Below are positions 1 through 9,558 of a DNA stretch of 64,000 bases, piece by piece; the first letter of the stretch is position 1; every line of letters begins with the position of its first letter. The notes under the pieces are model-generated. The model did no database searches, was not told the origin of the DNA, and worked only from the letters and a program-made list of their open reading frames with translations. Where the stretch lies: positions 24,850 through 88,849 of the forward strand of contig VGID01000010.1 in NCBI GenBank assembly GCA_016868035.1. Reading direction: 5' to 3'. The position numbers were made by a program, and so were the translations under genes. Source of the stretch: Betaproteobacteria bacterium. Its GTDB lineage: Bacteria > Pseudomonadota > Gammaproteobacteria > Burkholderiales > SG8-41.

Positions 1-10
1 TCGAAGCTGA

Positions 11-907
11 ATGGAACATTCCCCGCCGCCGTTTTTCAAGACCGGACCGACACCGCTAGCCCGCCTGCTGATCTTCTCCGCGCTGTCGTTCATGCTGCTG
101 GCGGCCGACGCGCGTTTCGGCTATCTCGCGCCGTTGCGCCAGTTCGTGAGCATCGTCGTCTATCCGTTCCAGCGCATCGCCGCCGCGCCCGCCGACATCC
201 TCCGGCGCATCGGCGAGTTCTTCGTCACGCACTCCTCGCTACGCGAGGAGAATGCCCGCCTGCTCCAGGAGATGCTCGCAAACTCGGCCAGCCTGCTGCA
301 GCTCAAAGCGCTGCAGGCCGAGAACCGCCACCTGCGCGAGCTGCTCGCCGCGCGCAGCCGCATCACGCCCGAGGCGCGGCCGGCCGAGGTGCTCTACGCC
401 GCCCGCGATCCGTTCTCGCGCAAGGTCATCATCGACCAGGGCGCGCGCAACGAAGTGAAAGCGGGACAGGCGGTCGCGGACGCGCGCGGGGTGGTGGGGC
501 AGGTGACGCGCGTCTACCCCTGGCTCGCCGAGGTGACGCTGCTCACGGACAAGGGACACGCCGTGCCGGTGCAGAATCTCCGCAGCGGGCTGCGCGGCGT
601 GCTCTTCGGCGTGGGCCATGACGGCACCCTCGAGCTGAGGTTCATGCCGCTCAGCGCCGACGTGCAGCCGGGCGACCAGCTCGTCACCTCCGGAATCGAC
701 GGCACCTATCCCCCGGGCCTGCCGGTGGCGGAGGTGACCACCGTCGAGCGCGATGCGGCCCTCATGTTCGCGCGCATCCACGCAAGGCCGCTCTCCGGCG
801 TCGCGAGCCACACCCACGTGCTCGTGCTCTCCTGGCAGCGCGACGTGCCGGAGCTGCCCGCCGAGCCCGCGCCCCAGCCGAAGCGGCGCAAGGGAAAGAA
901 GGGCTGA
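11..907 (+). CDS. mreC: Rod shape-determining protein MreC
   Basis: MreC is a bitopic inner-membrane protein of the elongasome. It links cytoplasmic MreB to periplasmic peptidoglycan synthases. The 298-residue product has one transmembrane helix at about residues 16-34, a coiled coil at about 75-119 (SLREENARLLQE onward), and then the beta-rich periplasmic domain. It ends in a Pro-rich, Lys/Arg-rich tail (KRRKGKKG). It is the first gene of mreC-mreD-mrdA-rodA-rlpA, with mreD starting 5 bp downstream. mreB would be expected just off the left edge. Length and architecture are normal for the family. Confidence 0.95.
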   Translation: MEHSPPPFFKTGPTPLARLLIFSALSFMLLAADARFGYLAPLRQFVSIVVYPFQRIAAAPADILRRIGEFFVTHSSLREENARLLQEMLANSASLLQLKALQAENRHLRELLAARSRITPEARPAEVLYAARDPFSRKVIIDQGARNEVKAGQAVADARGVVGQVTRVYPWLAEVTLLTDKGHAVPVQNLRSGLRGVLFGVGHDGTLELRFMPLSADVQPGDQLVTSGIDGTYPPGLPVAEVTTVERDAALMFARIHARPLSGVASHTHVLVLSWQRDVPELPAEPAPQPKRRKGKKG

Positions 908-912
908 CGGCG

Positions 913-1440
913 ATGGCGCTGCGCCCCCCGCAATCGCACGAGATCCTGCGGCCCGCCCGGCCGGGCTTCATCGCGCTCACCCTCGCGGCGGCCCTGTTCG
1001 CGAACCTGCTGCCGTGGACCGGCGCCGCTCTCCTCATCAAGCCCGACTTTCTCGCCGTGATCCTGCTCTACTGGTGCGTGCGCGAGCCGCGCAAGATCGG
1101 CTTCGCCGTGGCGTGGCTGCTCGGGCTCACCATGGACATCGGCAACGCGACGCTGTTCGGCCAGCATGCGCTCGCCTACACGCTGCTCGCCTACGCCGGG
1201 GTGACGCTGCACCGGCGCGTGGAGAGATTCACGATCGCCCAGCAGACGCTGCAGGTCGTGCCCATGCTGCTGCTCGTGCAGGTCGCAACGCTGCTCGTGC
1301 GCATGGCCGCGGGCGCGGACTTTCCGGGGTTGCTCTACTTTTCCGGAAGCCTGACGGGGGCGGCGCTGTGGCCGCTGCTCTCCACGCTGCTGCCGCTGCC
1401 GCAGCGCCCGAAGGCGAGCCCCGACCAGCCGGCAATTTGA
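913..1440 (+). CDS. mreD: Rod shape-determining protein MreD
   Basis: MreD is a small polytopic inner-membrane partner of MreC in the lateral-wall synthesis machine. The 175-residue protein is almost entirely hydrophobic, with about five or six predicted helices and the motif KPDFLAVILLYW typical of MreD. It starts 5 bp after mreC and ends 2 bp before mrdA, so it is translated within the same operon. The start is an ATG and no other good start is in frame. Confidence 0.93.
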   Translation: MALRPPQSHEILRPARPGFIALTLAAALFANLLPWTGAALLIKPDFLAVILLYWCVREPRKIGFAVAWLLGLTMDIGNATLFGQHALAYTLLAYAGVTLHRRVERFTIAQQTLQVVPMLLLVQVATLLVRMAAGADFPGLLYFSGSLTGAALWPLLSTLLPLPQRPKASPDQPAI

Positions 1441-1442
1441 CC

Positions 1443-3344
1443 ATGTCGAACGGTTTCGAGATCCGCGACTCCGAGCTCGAGCTCCACCAGTTCCGCGCAC
1501 GGCTGTGGGTCGCGGCGGGCTTCGTGTTCGTCATGTTCGGCCTGCTCGCCGCGCGTTTCGTCTACCTGCAGGTCGTCAAGTACGACCACTACCACACGCT
1601 CGCGGAAGCCAACCGCATCTCGATCGTGCCGGTCGTACCCAACCGCGGGATCATCACCGACCGCAACGGCGTGGGGATCGCCCACAACTATTCGGCCTAC
1701 ACGCTGGAGATCAGGCCGGGTCGCGTGGACGACCTCGAGAAGCTCATCAACGAGCTCGCCGCCGTCGTCGAGATCGCGCCCAGGGACCGCCGCCGCTTCC
1801 GGCGGCTGCTCGAGGAGAGCAAGAACTTCGAGAGCCTGCCGATCCGCACCCGCCTCACCGAGGAGGAGATCGCGCGCTTCGCTGCCAACCGCTACCGCTT
1901 CCCCGCAGTGGAGATCAACGCGCGGCCGTTCCGCGAGTATCCCCACGGCGAGCTCTTCGCGCACGTGGTGGGCTACATCGGGCGCATCAACGAGCGCGAC
2001 GTGAAGCAGCTCGAGGCGGCCGAGCAGCTCTCCAATTACCGCGGCACCGATCACATCGGCAAGGTCGGGATCGAGCAGAGCTACGAGCGGCACCTGCACG
2101 GCACCACCGGCATGGCGAAGGTCGAGATCGACGCCGCGGGCCGCGCGATCCGTTCCCTCTCGCGCGTGGCGCCGATCTCCGGCAACAACCTCGTGCTCAC
2201 GCTGGATGCCCGGCTGCAGGAGGTCGCCTACAACACATTCGGGGAATTCCGCGGCGCCCTCGTGGCGATCGATCCCCGCAATGGAGAGGTCCTCGCCTTC
2301 GTCTCGAAGCCCGGCTTCGACCCGAACCTCTTCGTGGACGGCATCGACGCGCAGAGCTGGTCCGAGCTCATCAACTCCCCCGACAAGCCGATGACCAACC
2401 GCGCGCTGCACGGCCAGTACCCGCCGGGGTCCACGATCAAGCCCTTCATGGCGCTCGCCGCCCTCACGCTGGGCAAGCGCACGCCGCAGTACACGATCAA
2501 CGATCCCGGCTTCTTCACGCTGCCCGGCGTATCGCACCAGTGGCGGGACTGGAAGAAGGGCGGGCACGGTGCCGTGGACCTGCACAAGTCCATTGTCGTA
2601 TCGTGCGACACCTATTACTACGGGCTCGCGAACGACCTCGGCATCGACAACATCCACAATTACCTGTCCCAGTTCGGCTTCGGGGCGCGCACCGGCATCG
2701 ACATCGAGGGCGAGGCGATCGGCATCCTGCCGTCCCAGCAATGGAAGCAGCGCCGCTTCAAGCAGAAATGGTTCGTCGGTGACACCATCTCCGTGGGCAT
2801 CGGCCAGGGCTACATGACGGCCACGCCGCTGCAGCTTGCCCACGCGACCGCGATCATCGCCAACGGGGGCAACGTCGTGCGTCCGCACCTCGTGCAGCAC
2901 GTGCAGGACAGCCGGACGCTGCAGCTACAAAGCATCGCGCGGCCATCCGCCCCCAGTCTGGAAATCCGGGCCGATTTCCTGGGCCGAGTGCAGAACGCTC
3001 TCGTCGACGTGCTGAGGCCGGGCGGCACCGCGGCGCGCTCGGGAGCGGGCGCGTCGTACCCCTTCGCGGGCAAGACCGGCACCTCGCAGGTGATCGCGAT
3101 CAAGCCGGGCGAGCGCTACGACGCGGCCAAGGTGCACGAGCGCCACCGGGACCATGCATTGTTCATCGCCTACGCGCCCGCGGAGAACCCGGTGATCGCG
3201 CTCGCCGTGCTCGTGGAAAACGGCGGCAGCGGCAGCTCGACCGCCGCCCCGATCGCGCGCCAGGTGCTCGATTACTACCTGCTCGGCCGCGATCCGCAGC
3301 CGCTGCGCCGGGGCAAGGAGGAGCCCGATGAGCACCGTGATTAG
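1443..3344 (+). CDS. mrdA: Penicillin-binding protein 2 (peptidoglycan transpeptidase)
   Basis: PBP2 is the class B transpeptidase of the elongasome and cross-links new peptidoglycan with RodA. The track ORF runs far upstream through mreD in another frame. The true start is the ATG at 1443 (MSNGFEIRDSE), 2 bp after mreD, giving 633 residues. A membrane anchor at about 24-44 and the PBP dimerisation domain precede the transpeptidase domain. The catalytic motifs are S330-T-I-K, SCD near 387 and KTGT at 544. The first and last positions match my memory of E. coli PBP2. The last 17 bp overlap rodA. Confidence 0.95.
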   Translation: MSNGFEIRDSELELHQFRARLWVAAGFVFVMFGLLAARFVYLQVVKYDHYHTLAEANRISIVPVVPNRGIITDRNGVGIAHNYSAYTLEIRPGRVDDLEKLINELAAVVEIAPRDRRRFRRLLEESKNFESLPIRTRLTEEEIARFAANRYRFPAVEINARPFREYPHGELFAHVVGYIGRINERDVKQLEAAEQLSNYRGTDHIGKVGIEQSYERHLHGTTGMAKVEIDAAGRAIRSLSRVAPISGNNLVLTLDARLQEVAYNTFGEFRGALVAIDPRNGEVLAFVSKPGFDPNLFVDGIDAQSWSELINSPDKPMTNRALHGQYPPGSTIKPFMALAALTLGKRTPQYTINDPGFFTLPGVSHQWRDWKKGGHGAVDLHKSIVVSCDTYYYGLANDLGIDNIHNYLSQFGFGARTGIDIEGEAIGILPSQQWKQRRFKQKWFVGDTISVGIGQGYMTATPLQLAHATAIIANGGNVVRPHLVQHVQDSRTLQLQSIARPSAPSLEIRADFLGRVQNALVDVLRPGGTAARSGAGASYPFAGKTGTSQVIAIKPGERYDAAKVHERHRDHALFIAYAPAENPVIALAVLVENGGSGSSTAAPIARQVLDYYLLGRDPQPLRRGKEEPDEHRD

Positions 3345-4431
3345 GCGCATCGGGGGCTACGCGACGCGCCATCTCGACGGGCCGCTGCTCGGCATGCTTG
3401 CAGTGCTGATGCTGACCGGGCTGCTCGTGCTCTACAGCGCGTCCAGTGCGAGCGTTCCGCGGGTATCAGGGCAGTTCATAAACATGCTCGTGGCGCTCGC
3501 GGTCATGTGGGTGTTCGCCAACGTTCCGCCGCATTACCTGCTGCGCCTCGCGTTTCCGGTGTACTTCGTCGGCGTCGCGCTGCTCCTGGCGGTCGCCCTG
3601 TTCGGCGAGGTCATACAGGGCGCGCGGCGCTGGCTCGACGTGGGGGTGACGCGCATCCAGCCCTCGGAGCTCATGAAGATCGGCGTGCCGCTGGCGCTCG
3701 CGTGGTACTTCGAGCGGCACGAGGCGGCGCTCAAGCTGCGCAACCACGCCGTAGCCGCAGTGATGCTGCTCGTCCCCGTCGCGCTGATCCTGCGCCAGCC
3801 GGACCTGGGAACCGCGGTCCTCATCGCGGGCTCGGGATTCTTCGTGCTGTTCCTGGCGGGCCTGTCGTGGCGCGTGATTGCCGGGCTCGCGGCGGCCGCG
3901 CTCGCGAGCCTGCCGCTCGCTTGGTCCGCGCTGCACGACTACCAGCGCCAGCGCGTGCTCACCCTGCTCGACCCGATGCAGGACCCGCTCGGCGCGGGCT
4001 ACCATACCATCCAGTCCACGATCGCCGTGGGCTCCGGCGGGCTGTTCGGAAAGGGATGGATGAACGGTACCCAGACCCACCTCGATTTCATCCCGGAGCG
4101 CACGACCGACTTCGTATTCGCGGTGTACTCGGAGGAGTTCGGGCTGTTCGGCAACCTGGTGCTGCTCGCGCTGTTCCTGTTCGTGATCAGCCGCGGTCTC
4201 GTGATCACCGCCAACGCCCCGACGCTGTTCACGCGGCTGCTCGCGGGGGCGATCACGCTCACCTTCTTCACCTACGCGTTCGTCAACATGGGCATGGTGA
4301 GCGGCGTGCTGCCGGTGGTGGGCGTGCCTCTGCCGCTCATCAGCTACGGCGGCACCTCGCTCGTCTCGATCTGCCTCGGATTCGGCATCCTGATGAGCAT
4401 CGCCACGCGCAAGAAGCTGGTCCAAACATGA
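3328..4431 (+). CDS. rodA: Peptidoglycan glycosyltransferase RodA (SEDS family)
   Basis: RodA polymerises lipid II into glycan strands as the partner of PBP2. The 367-residue polytopic protein carries the SEDS signatures QPDLGTAVLIAG and FIPERTTDFVFAVYSEEFG, and the C-terminal block PLPLISYGGTSL. It overlaps mrdA by 17 bp, which suggests translational coupling. Its last four bases overlap an ATG that opens the rlpA reading frame, directly before repeat element H1. Confidence 0.95.
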   Translation: MSTVIRRIGGYATRHLDGPLLGMLAVLMLTGLLVLYSASSASVPRVSGQFINMLVALAVMWVFANVPPHYLLRLAFPVYFVGVALLLAVALFGEVIQGARRWLDVGVTRIQPSELMKIGVPLALAWYFERHEAALKLRNHAVAAVMLLVPVALILRQPDLGTAVLIAGSGFFVLFLAGLSWRVIAGLAAAALASLPLAWSALHDYQRQRVLTLLDPMQDPLGAGYHTIQSTIAVGSGGLFGKGWMNGTQTHLDFIPERTTDFVFAVYSEEFGLFGNLVLLALFLFVISRGLVITANAPTLFTRLLAGAITLTFFTYAFVNMGMVSGVLPVVGVPLPLISYGGTSLVSICLGFGILMSIATRKKLVQT

Positions 4432-5441
4432 AGTCGAAAGTCGAAAGTCGAAAGTCGAAAGGGACGACAGCGCTGTCTTGCCGATTCCACTTCCGCCTTC
4501 CGCCTTCCGCCTTCCGCCTTGCGTCGGCGATGCTGTTCGCTGCGGCGTTGAGCGGCTGCGGCACCGCGCCCAGCCGCGATGCGCCCGTCGCGAAGGCGCC
4601 GCCAGCGCGCGCCGGAGGCTACTATCTCGACGACGGTCCCGGCGAGAACCCGCCCGCGAATCTCGACAGCATCCCCGATGCGGTGCCCAGGCTCGAGCCC
4701 CTGCACCGCGGCGCGATCCGCCCTTACGTCGTCATGGGCCGGCACTACACCCCGATGACCGCGCTCGCGCCGTACAAGGCCCGCGGGCTCGCCACGTGGT
4801 ACGGGCGGCGCTACCACGGCAAGATGACCTCTACCGGCGAGATCTACGACATGTACGGCATGACCGCGGCGCACACGGTGCTCCCGATCCCCAGCTACGT
4901 GCGCGTCACCAATTTGCAGAATGGCCGATCCGTGATCGTGCGCGTCAACGACCGCGGTCCTTTCATCGACAACCGCCTGATCGACGTCTCGTATACCGCC
5001 GCGCACAGGCTCGGTATCCTCGCGACCGGGAGCGCGCAGGTCGAGGTGGAGAGCATCCTTCCGGACGCCACGGGCGCAATGGTCGCAGCGGCGCCCACGC
5101 CGGCGCCAGCGCCCCGCGAAGCCGCCCCGGGCCCTGCGGCTTCACCGGCGGCCGATTCCCCTCCCGCGCCGGCGCACGCCGCCCCCCAGGTCGCGCTCGC
5201 GGCAGGTGCAGGCGGTTTCTACCTGCAGCTCGGGGCATTCGGATCGAGGGAAAATGCGGAGAGCTTTCTTGCGCGCCTGAGGGCGCAGATGGACTGGCTC
5301 GCGCAGGCGCTGCACGTCTTCCCCCGCGACGGGCTCCACCGCGTGCATGCCGGCCCCTATGCAAGCCAGGCCGAGGCGCGGCAGGTCGCGGAGCGCATCA
5401 CCGAGGCGCTCGGCGCGAAACCGTTCGTGCTCACGCGCTGA
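4428..5441 (+). CDS. rlpA: Septal-ring lytic transglycosylase / lipoprotein RlpA
   Basis: RlpA is an outer-membrane lipoprotein that cleaves denuded glycan strands. It has a double-psi beta-barrel domain (GLATWYGRRYHGKMTSTGE, with the catalytic-type block RVNDRGPF) and a C-terminal SPOR domain (FYLQLGAFGSRENAESF). The start is uncertain. The ATG at 4428 overlaps the rodA stop, but its first ~30 codons are repeat element H1 (KSKVESRKSK...). The ATG at 4530 gives only MLFAAALSGC, which has a lipobox (LSGC) but no charged n-region. I chose 4428 because the repeat-encoded Arg residues restore a plausible lipoprotein signal peptide. A Pro/Ala linker joins the two domains. Confidence 0.88.
   Translation: MKSKVESRKSKGTTALSCRFHFRLPPSAFRLASAMLFAAALSGCGTAPSRDAPVAKAPPARAGGYYLDDGPGENPPANLDSIPDAVPRLEPLHRGAIRPYVVMGRHYTPMTALAPYKARGLATWYGRRYHGKMTSTGEIYDMYGMTAAHTVLPIPSYVRVTNLQNGRSVIVRVNDRGPFIDNRLIDVSYTAAHRLGILATGSAQVEVESILPDATGAMVAAAPTPAPAPREAAPGPAASPAADSPPAPAHAAPQVALAAGAGGFYLQLGAFGSRENAESFLARLRAQMDWLAQALHVFPRDGLHRVHAGPYASQAEARQVAERITEALGAKPFVLTR
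4431..4520. repeat. H1: heptamer hairpin element (GTCGAAA / TTCCGCC)
   Basis: Four tandem GTCGAAA units are followed by a spacer of about 17 bp and four tandem TTCCGCC units. The reverse complement of the right arm (GGCGGAA) resembles the left unit, so the arms can fold into an imperfect hairpin. The element lies at the rodA/rlpA junction and is read in frame as the N-terminus of RlpA. Confidence 0.85.
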
Positions 5442-5450
5442 CGCCCGGCG

Positions 5451-5485
5451 CGTGCGTCACTCGTCGATCGTCGCTCGTCACCCGC
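5451..5485. repeat. H2: single-arm heptamer element
   Basis: A short run of GTCACTCGTCGATCGTCGC followed by TCGTCACCCG lies between the convergent ends of rlpA and hslU. It has the same composition and roughly 7-bp periodicity as the pyrimidine arms of other elements, but I see no clear partner arm. Confidence 0.5.
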
Positions 5486-5486
5486 G

Positions 5487-6812
<1,326 letters not shown>

Positions 6813-6820
6813 GGCTGGTC

Positions 6821-6949
6821 AGCGGAAGCGGTAAGCGATAAGCGATAAGCGATAAGCGATAAGCGATAAGCGATAAGCGATAAGCGGTGAATTGGACTCG
6901 CGCCTTACGGGAAGTTCCCGCTCACTGCTCACCACTCACTGCTCACGGG
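6821..6949. repeat. H3: heptamer hairpin element (GATAAGC / CTCACTG)
   Basis: The left arm is seven perfect tandem GATAAGC units preceded and followed by GGTAAGC/GCGGTGA variants. The right arm is GCTCACTGCTCACCACTCAC and its continuation, whose complement (GTGAGCA/GTGAGTG) resembles the left unit. The element fills the hslV-hslU gap and ends at the hslV stop codon. Confidence 0.9.
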
Positions 6950-7492
6950 TCATTCGAGCAGTTCGATGACGTGCTGCTGGTTGGTATAGATGCAGAGATC
7001 GCCCGTGATGACGAGCGACTTGCGGACGATCTCTTCCGGCGCGAGTTCCGTATTCTCCAGCAGGGCGCGCGCGGCCGCCTGCGCGTAGGGCCCGCCGCTG
7101 CCGATCGCAAGCAACCCGAGCTCGGGCTCGAGCACGTCGCCGTTGCCGGTAATGACCAGGGAAGTGTCGCGGTCCGCCACGGCCAGCATCGCCTCCAGGC
7201 GCCGCAGCACGCGGTCGGTGCGCCAGTCCTTCGCGAGCTCCACCGCCGAGCGCAGGAGATTTCCCTGGTGCTTGTCGAGCTTGGCCTCGAAGCGTTCGAA
7301 CAGCGTGAACGCATCGGCCGTCCCGCCGGCAAAGCCCGCGAGTATCCTGTCCTGGTAGAGGCGGCGCACCTTGCGCGCGCTCGACTTCAGCACCACGTTG
7401 CCATGCGTCACCTGGCCGTCGCCGCCCAGCGCAACACGCTTGCCGCGCCGCACGGAGAGTATGGTGGTACCGTGAAAAAGATCCCGTGTCAT
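6950..7492 (-). CDS. hslV: ATP-dependent protease peptidase subunit HslV
   Basis: HslV is the proteasome-like threonine peptidase that partners HslU. The 180-residue product begins [17 protein letters not shown]. The first Thr after HG is expected to be the catalytic N-terminal nucleophile, so an eight-residue leader must be removed. This leader type is, as I recall, common in betaproteobacterial Hsl[21 protein letters not shown] and [20 protein letters not shown] are diagnostic. It is the promoter-proximal gene of hslVU. Confidence 0.95.
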   Translation of the reverse strand: MTRDLFHGTTILSVRRGKRVALGGDGQVTHGNVVLKSSARKVRRLYQDRILAGFAGGTADAFTLFERFEAKLDKHQGNLLRSAVELAKDWRTDRVLRRLEAMLAVADRDTSLVITGNGDVLEPELGLLAIGSGGPYAQAAARALLENTELAPEEIVRKSLVITGDLCIYTNQQHVIELLE

Positions 7493-7589
7493 CGGAACAG
7501 GGGCTGGAACGTGCCCGCTCGGCTAAAGTGGGCGCCGGAAACGCTGCGTCAAGCGCAAATTATACAGGCGGCTCAATGCCCCAGTATTC

Positions 7590-7680
7590 CGGGTTCCAAG
7601 TTCCAGGTTCCAGGTTCCAGGTTACGAATTCCGAGTTTCGGTATTCTTGAACTTTGAACCTTGAACTTTGAGCTGGGAGC
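7590..7680. repeat. H4: heptamer hairpin element (GTTCCAG / TTGAACT)
   Basis: The left arm holds about four GTTCCAG/GTTCCAA units. The right arm is TTGAACTTTGAACCTTGAAC, with 7-bp period, whose complement is GTTCAAG. The element fills the gap between hslV and the stop of the TonB-like gene. The same unit type recurs in H19. Confidence 0.85.
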
Positions 7681-7681
7681 C

Positions 7682-8416
7682 TCAAGAGGTGCCTTCGAGA
7701 CGGAACACGATCGGCACCAGCACCCATGATTCGATCGGCTCGGTCCCGCGCCGCGCTGGCGTAAAGCGCCAGGTCTTCACGGTCTCGAGCGCCGCGCTAT
7801 CCAGGTGGGTCGAGCCGCTCGTCTTTTCGATATCCACGCGTGCGGCCATCCCTTCCCGCGAAACCAGCACCTTGAGGGTGACGGTGCCCTGCTCCCCTGC
7901 GCGACGCGCTGCCAACGGGTAGCGGGGCGGCGGGTTGCGCAGATACGCCGCTGCGGCGGCCGCGGGCGCAGGGGCTGCGGCAACGGCCTCGGCCTTCGGC
8001 TCCGCGGGCGCGGCGCGGCTCTCGGCCGCCTTCGCCACCGGCACAGTGTAGGCCGGCTCGGCTGCCGGGCGCTTCTCCGGCAACGCGAGTACCGGGTTTT
8101 CTGCCCGCGGGCGCGATGTTTCCACCGGTGGTTGCGCGGGGACCGGGGCCGTCGGGCGCTTGCGCGCGCGCTGCGCCGGTTCCGGTTCGGCCTGCGGCTC
8201 GGCCACCGGCAGCGGCTCGGGTTTCACCAGCACCACTTCCAGCGCGCTGAGTCGGGTGATCTCGTAATCGTCGTAGCCGAAGCGGGGCAGGAACGCGATC
8301 GCCACCGCATGCACCACAGCGCTCGCCGCCAGTGCGAGCGCAAGCAGGCGCCGGACCCGCCGTGCAGCCGCGTGCCTCGCATCGATCTGTTCCAGACTGT
8401 GAAATTCCAGGCTCAC
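7682..8416 (-). CDS. TonB-like energy transducer
   Basis: This is an inner-membrane-anchored protein that would transmit the proton-motive force from ExbB/ExbD to outer-membrane receptors. The 244-residue product has a basic N-terminus, one signal-anchor helix at about 23-45 (LLALALAASAVVHAVAIAFL), and a long Pro/Ala/Glu linker. The C-terminal TonB domain starts at YPLAARRAGEQGTVTLKVLV and ends WVLVPIVFRLEG. No exbB/exbD genes are in the window. It lies next to the zinc cluster and could serve a metal receptor, but that is inference. Which receptor it serves cannot be read from sequence. Confidence 0.85.
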   Translation of the reverse strand: MSLEFHSLEQIDARHAAARRVRRLLALALAASAVVHAVAIAFLPRFGYDDYEITRLSALEVVLVKPEPLPVAEPQAEPEPAQRARKRPTAPVPAQPPVETSRPRAENPVLALPEKRPAAEPAYTVPVAKAAESRAAPAEPKAEAVAAAPAPAAAAAAYLRNPPPRYPLAARRAGEQGTVTLKVLVSREGMAARVDIEKTSGSTHLDSAALETVKTWRFTPARRGTEPIESWVLVPIVFRLEGTS

Positions 8417-8589
8417 GGAGTAAGCAACGCTGCAAACGGCGATTATCCGTCCGGCGCAAGCGCCGCATCAAACGCGTGCGGGGGCCGGAAACAAATACCC
8501 GGAAAGAAGGCCCGCTCCAGGGCTTACTTGGTGCTCGAAAATCCGCCGCAGCGAGTGCGCCGGACGCGATCGGCGCGGCGGCGGAAAGG

Positions 8590-9108
8590 CTACTGCGTGA
8601 TCGCTACCGCGTCGGTGAGGCGGTAGTAGAGCCCCATCGGGTCGTCTCTCAGCACCACGAACCGGCCGGACAGGACGATGGGCTCGAAGCCGTACTTGAT
8701 CGGTACTTTCGCCTGCACCTCGACCAGCTGGTCGGGGCCTCCCGGCAGGCAGAACGCGCAGGTGGGCGGCATCGCGACGAGCAGGAAGCGCTTCTGCCGA
8801 TCGCCCATGTCGAGCGGCATCATGAATCCCTGGAGCCGCACTTCTTTCTTGTCGAGGGCGACGATGCTGCTGGAGAACTGCGGCACGAATTTGTCGCGCT
8901 GCCTGACCGGAGTCACCTCGGCGAGCGTCCTCCAGGACACCACGCCTTTCAGCTCGGGCAGGGGCTTCATCACCATCGGAGCGGGGGGCGGCGCTTCCGC
9001 CGGGGCTCTCGCATCCCGGGAGAGCTCCTTCTCCGGCATGCCCTTGAACGCCCAGACCGCGGTCTGCGAGCCCAGCAGCAGCGCAAAAAACCAGATGAAA
9101 AGCCTCAT
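8590..9108 (-). CDS. DUF3299-type periplasmic protein of the zinc ABC cluster
   Basis: This is a predicted exported protein of 172 residues. I chose the ATG at 9108 because GAAGGAGG lies just upstream and the product then begins with a clean signal peptide (MRLFIWFFALLLGSQTAVWA). The track start at 9231 adds an unlikely 41-residue extension. The mature part has LQGFMMPLD and a cysteine pair in PPTCAFC, followed by LVEVQ; these fit DUF3299. From memory, this family occurs with a MacB-like ABC ATPase and permease in zinc-depletion operons of Pseudomonas, and the same partners lie upstream here. Its biochemical role is unknown to me. Confidence 0.75.
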   Translation of the reverse strand: MRLFIWFFALLLGSQTAVWAFKGMPEKELSRDARAPAEAPPPAPMVMKPLPELKGVVSWRTLAEVTPVRQRDKFVPQFSSSIVALDKKEVRLQGFMMPLDMGDRQKRFLLVAMPPTCAFCLPGGPDQLVEVQAKVPIKYGFEPIVLSGRFVVLRDDPMGLYYRLTDAVAITQ

Positions 9109-9243
9109 ACCCCCTCCTTCAGCCTGTGCGCTGCGCGCGTTGAGCGGCGGCAATCCGTCCGTTCCAACGCGCGAGGTCAAACCGGCGCCATGCGTCCGGT
9201 TTGACAGGAATTCTACTTCAAGTTCCCGCACCCGGCACCCCGC

Positions 9244-9528
9244 TCAGTGCCGGTGCTTCATCCCGCAATACTTGCCGATCCCCAGCCCCTTGCAGTCCTT
9301 GGCAAGCTGGGCATGGCATTCCTTCACCGTCTTGCCGGCCTCCAGGCACTTCGCGGCCGCGAGATGCGCGTCGGCCATGGCGCGATGGTTGGCGATGTCC
9401 TCTTTCACTTCGGCGGCGCTATGCGGCTTCTCCTTCTCCCGCTTCTTGGTCTCCTGGGCCGGCGCCGGGAATGCCAGAGCGGCTGTCACCATCAACGCAA
9501 CAATTCCCGACTTCCAATCTACTTTCAT
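9244..9528 (-). CDS. Small exported Cys/His protein, unknown function
   Basis: This is a 94-residue protein with a signal peptide (ending near FPAPAQ), a Lys/Glu-rich linker and a conserved-looking core. The core contains four Cys (AAAKCLEAGK, ECHAQLAKDC, KYC) and several His, and ends CGMKHRH. The Cys/His content and its place between the ABC permease and the DUF3299 gene suggest metal binding in the periplasm. I do not recognise a named family. The C-terminal HRH is shared with the Zur protein of the same cluster. Confidence 0.7.
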   Translation of the reverse strand: MKVDWKSGIVALMVTAALAFPAPAQETKKREKEKPHSAAEVKEDIANHRAMADAHLAAAKCLEAGKTVKECHAQLAKDCKGLGIGKYCGMKHRH

Positions 9529-9558
9529 CGGCTCGTCCTCCTCAATGAAACTTCGCGC

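Noticed and set aside
753-1442. N-terminal extension of PBP2 in the 863-residue track ORF
   Set aside because: It overlaps mreC/mreD in another frame; the family N-terminus is at 1443.
1335-2900. 521-codon minus-strand ORF opposite mrdA
   Set aside because: Antisense shadow with no recognisable domain; mrdA occupies the other strand.
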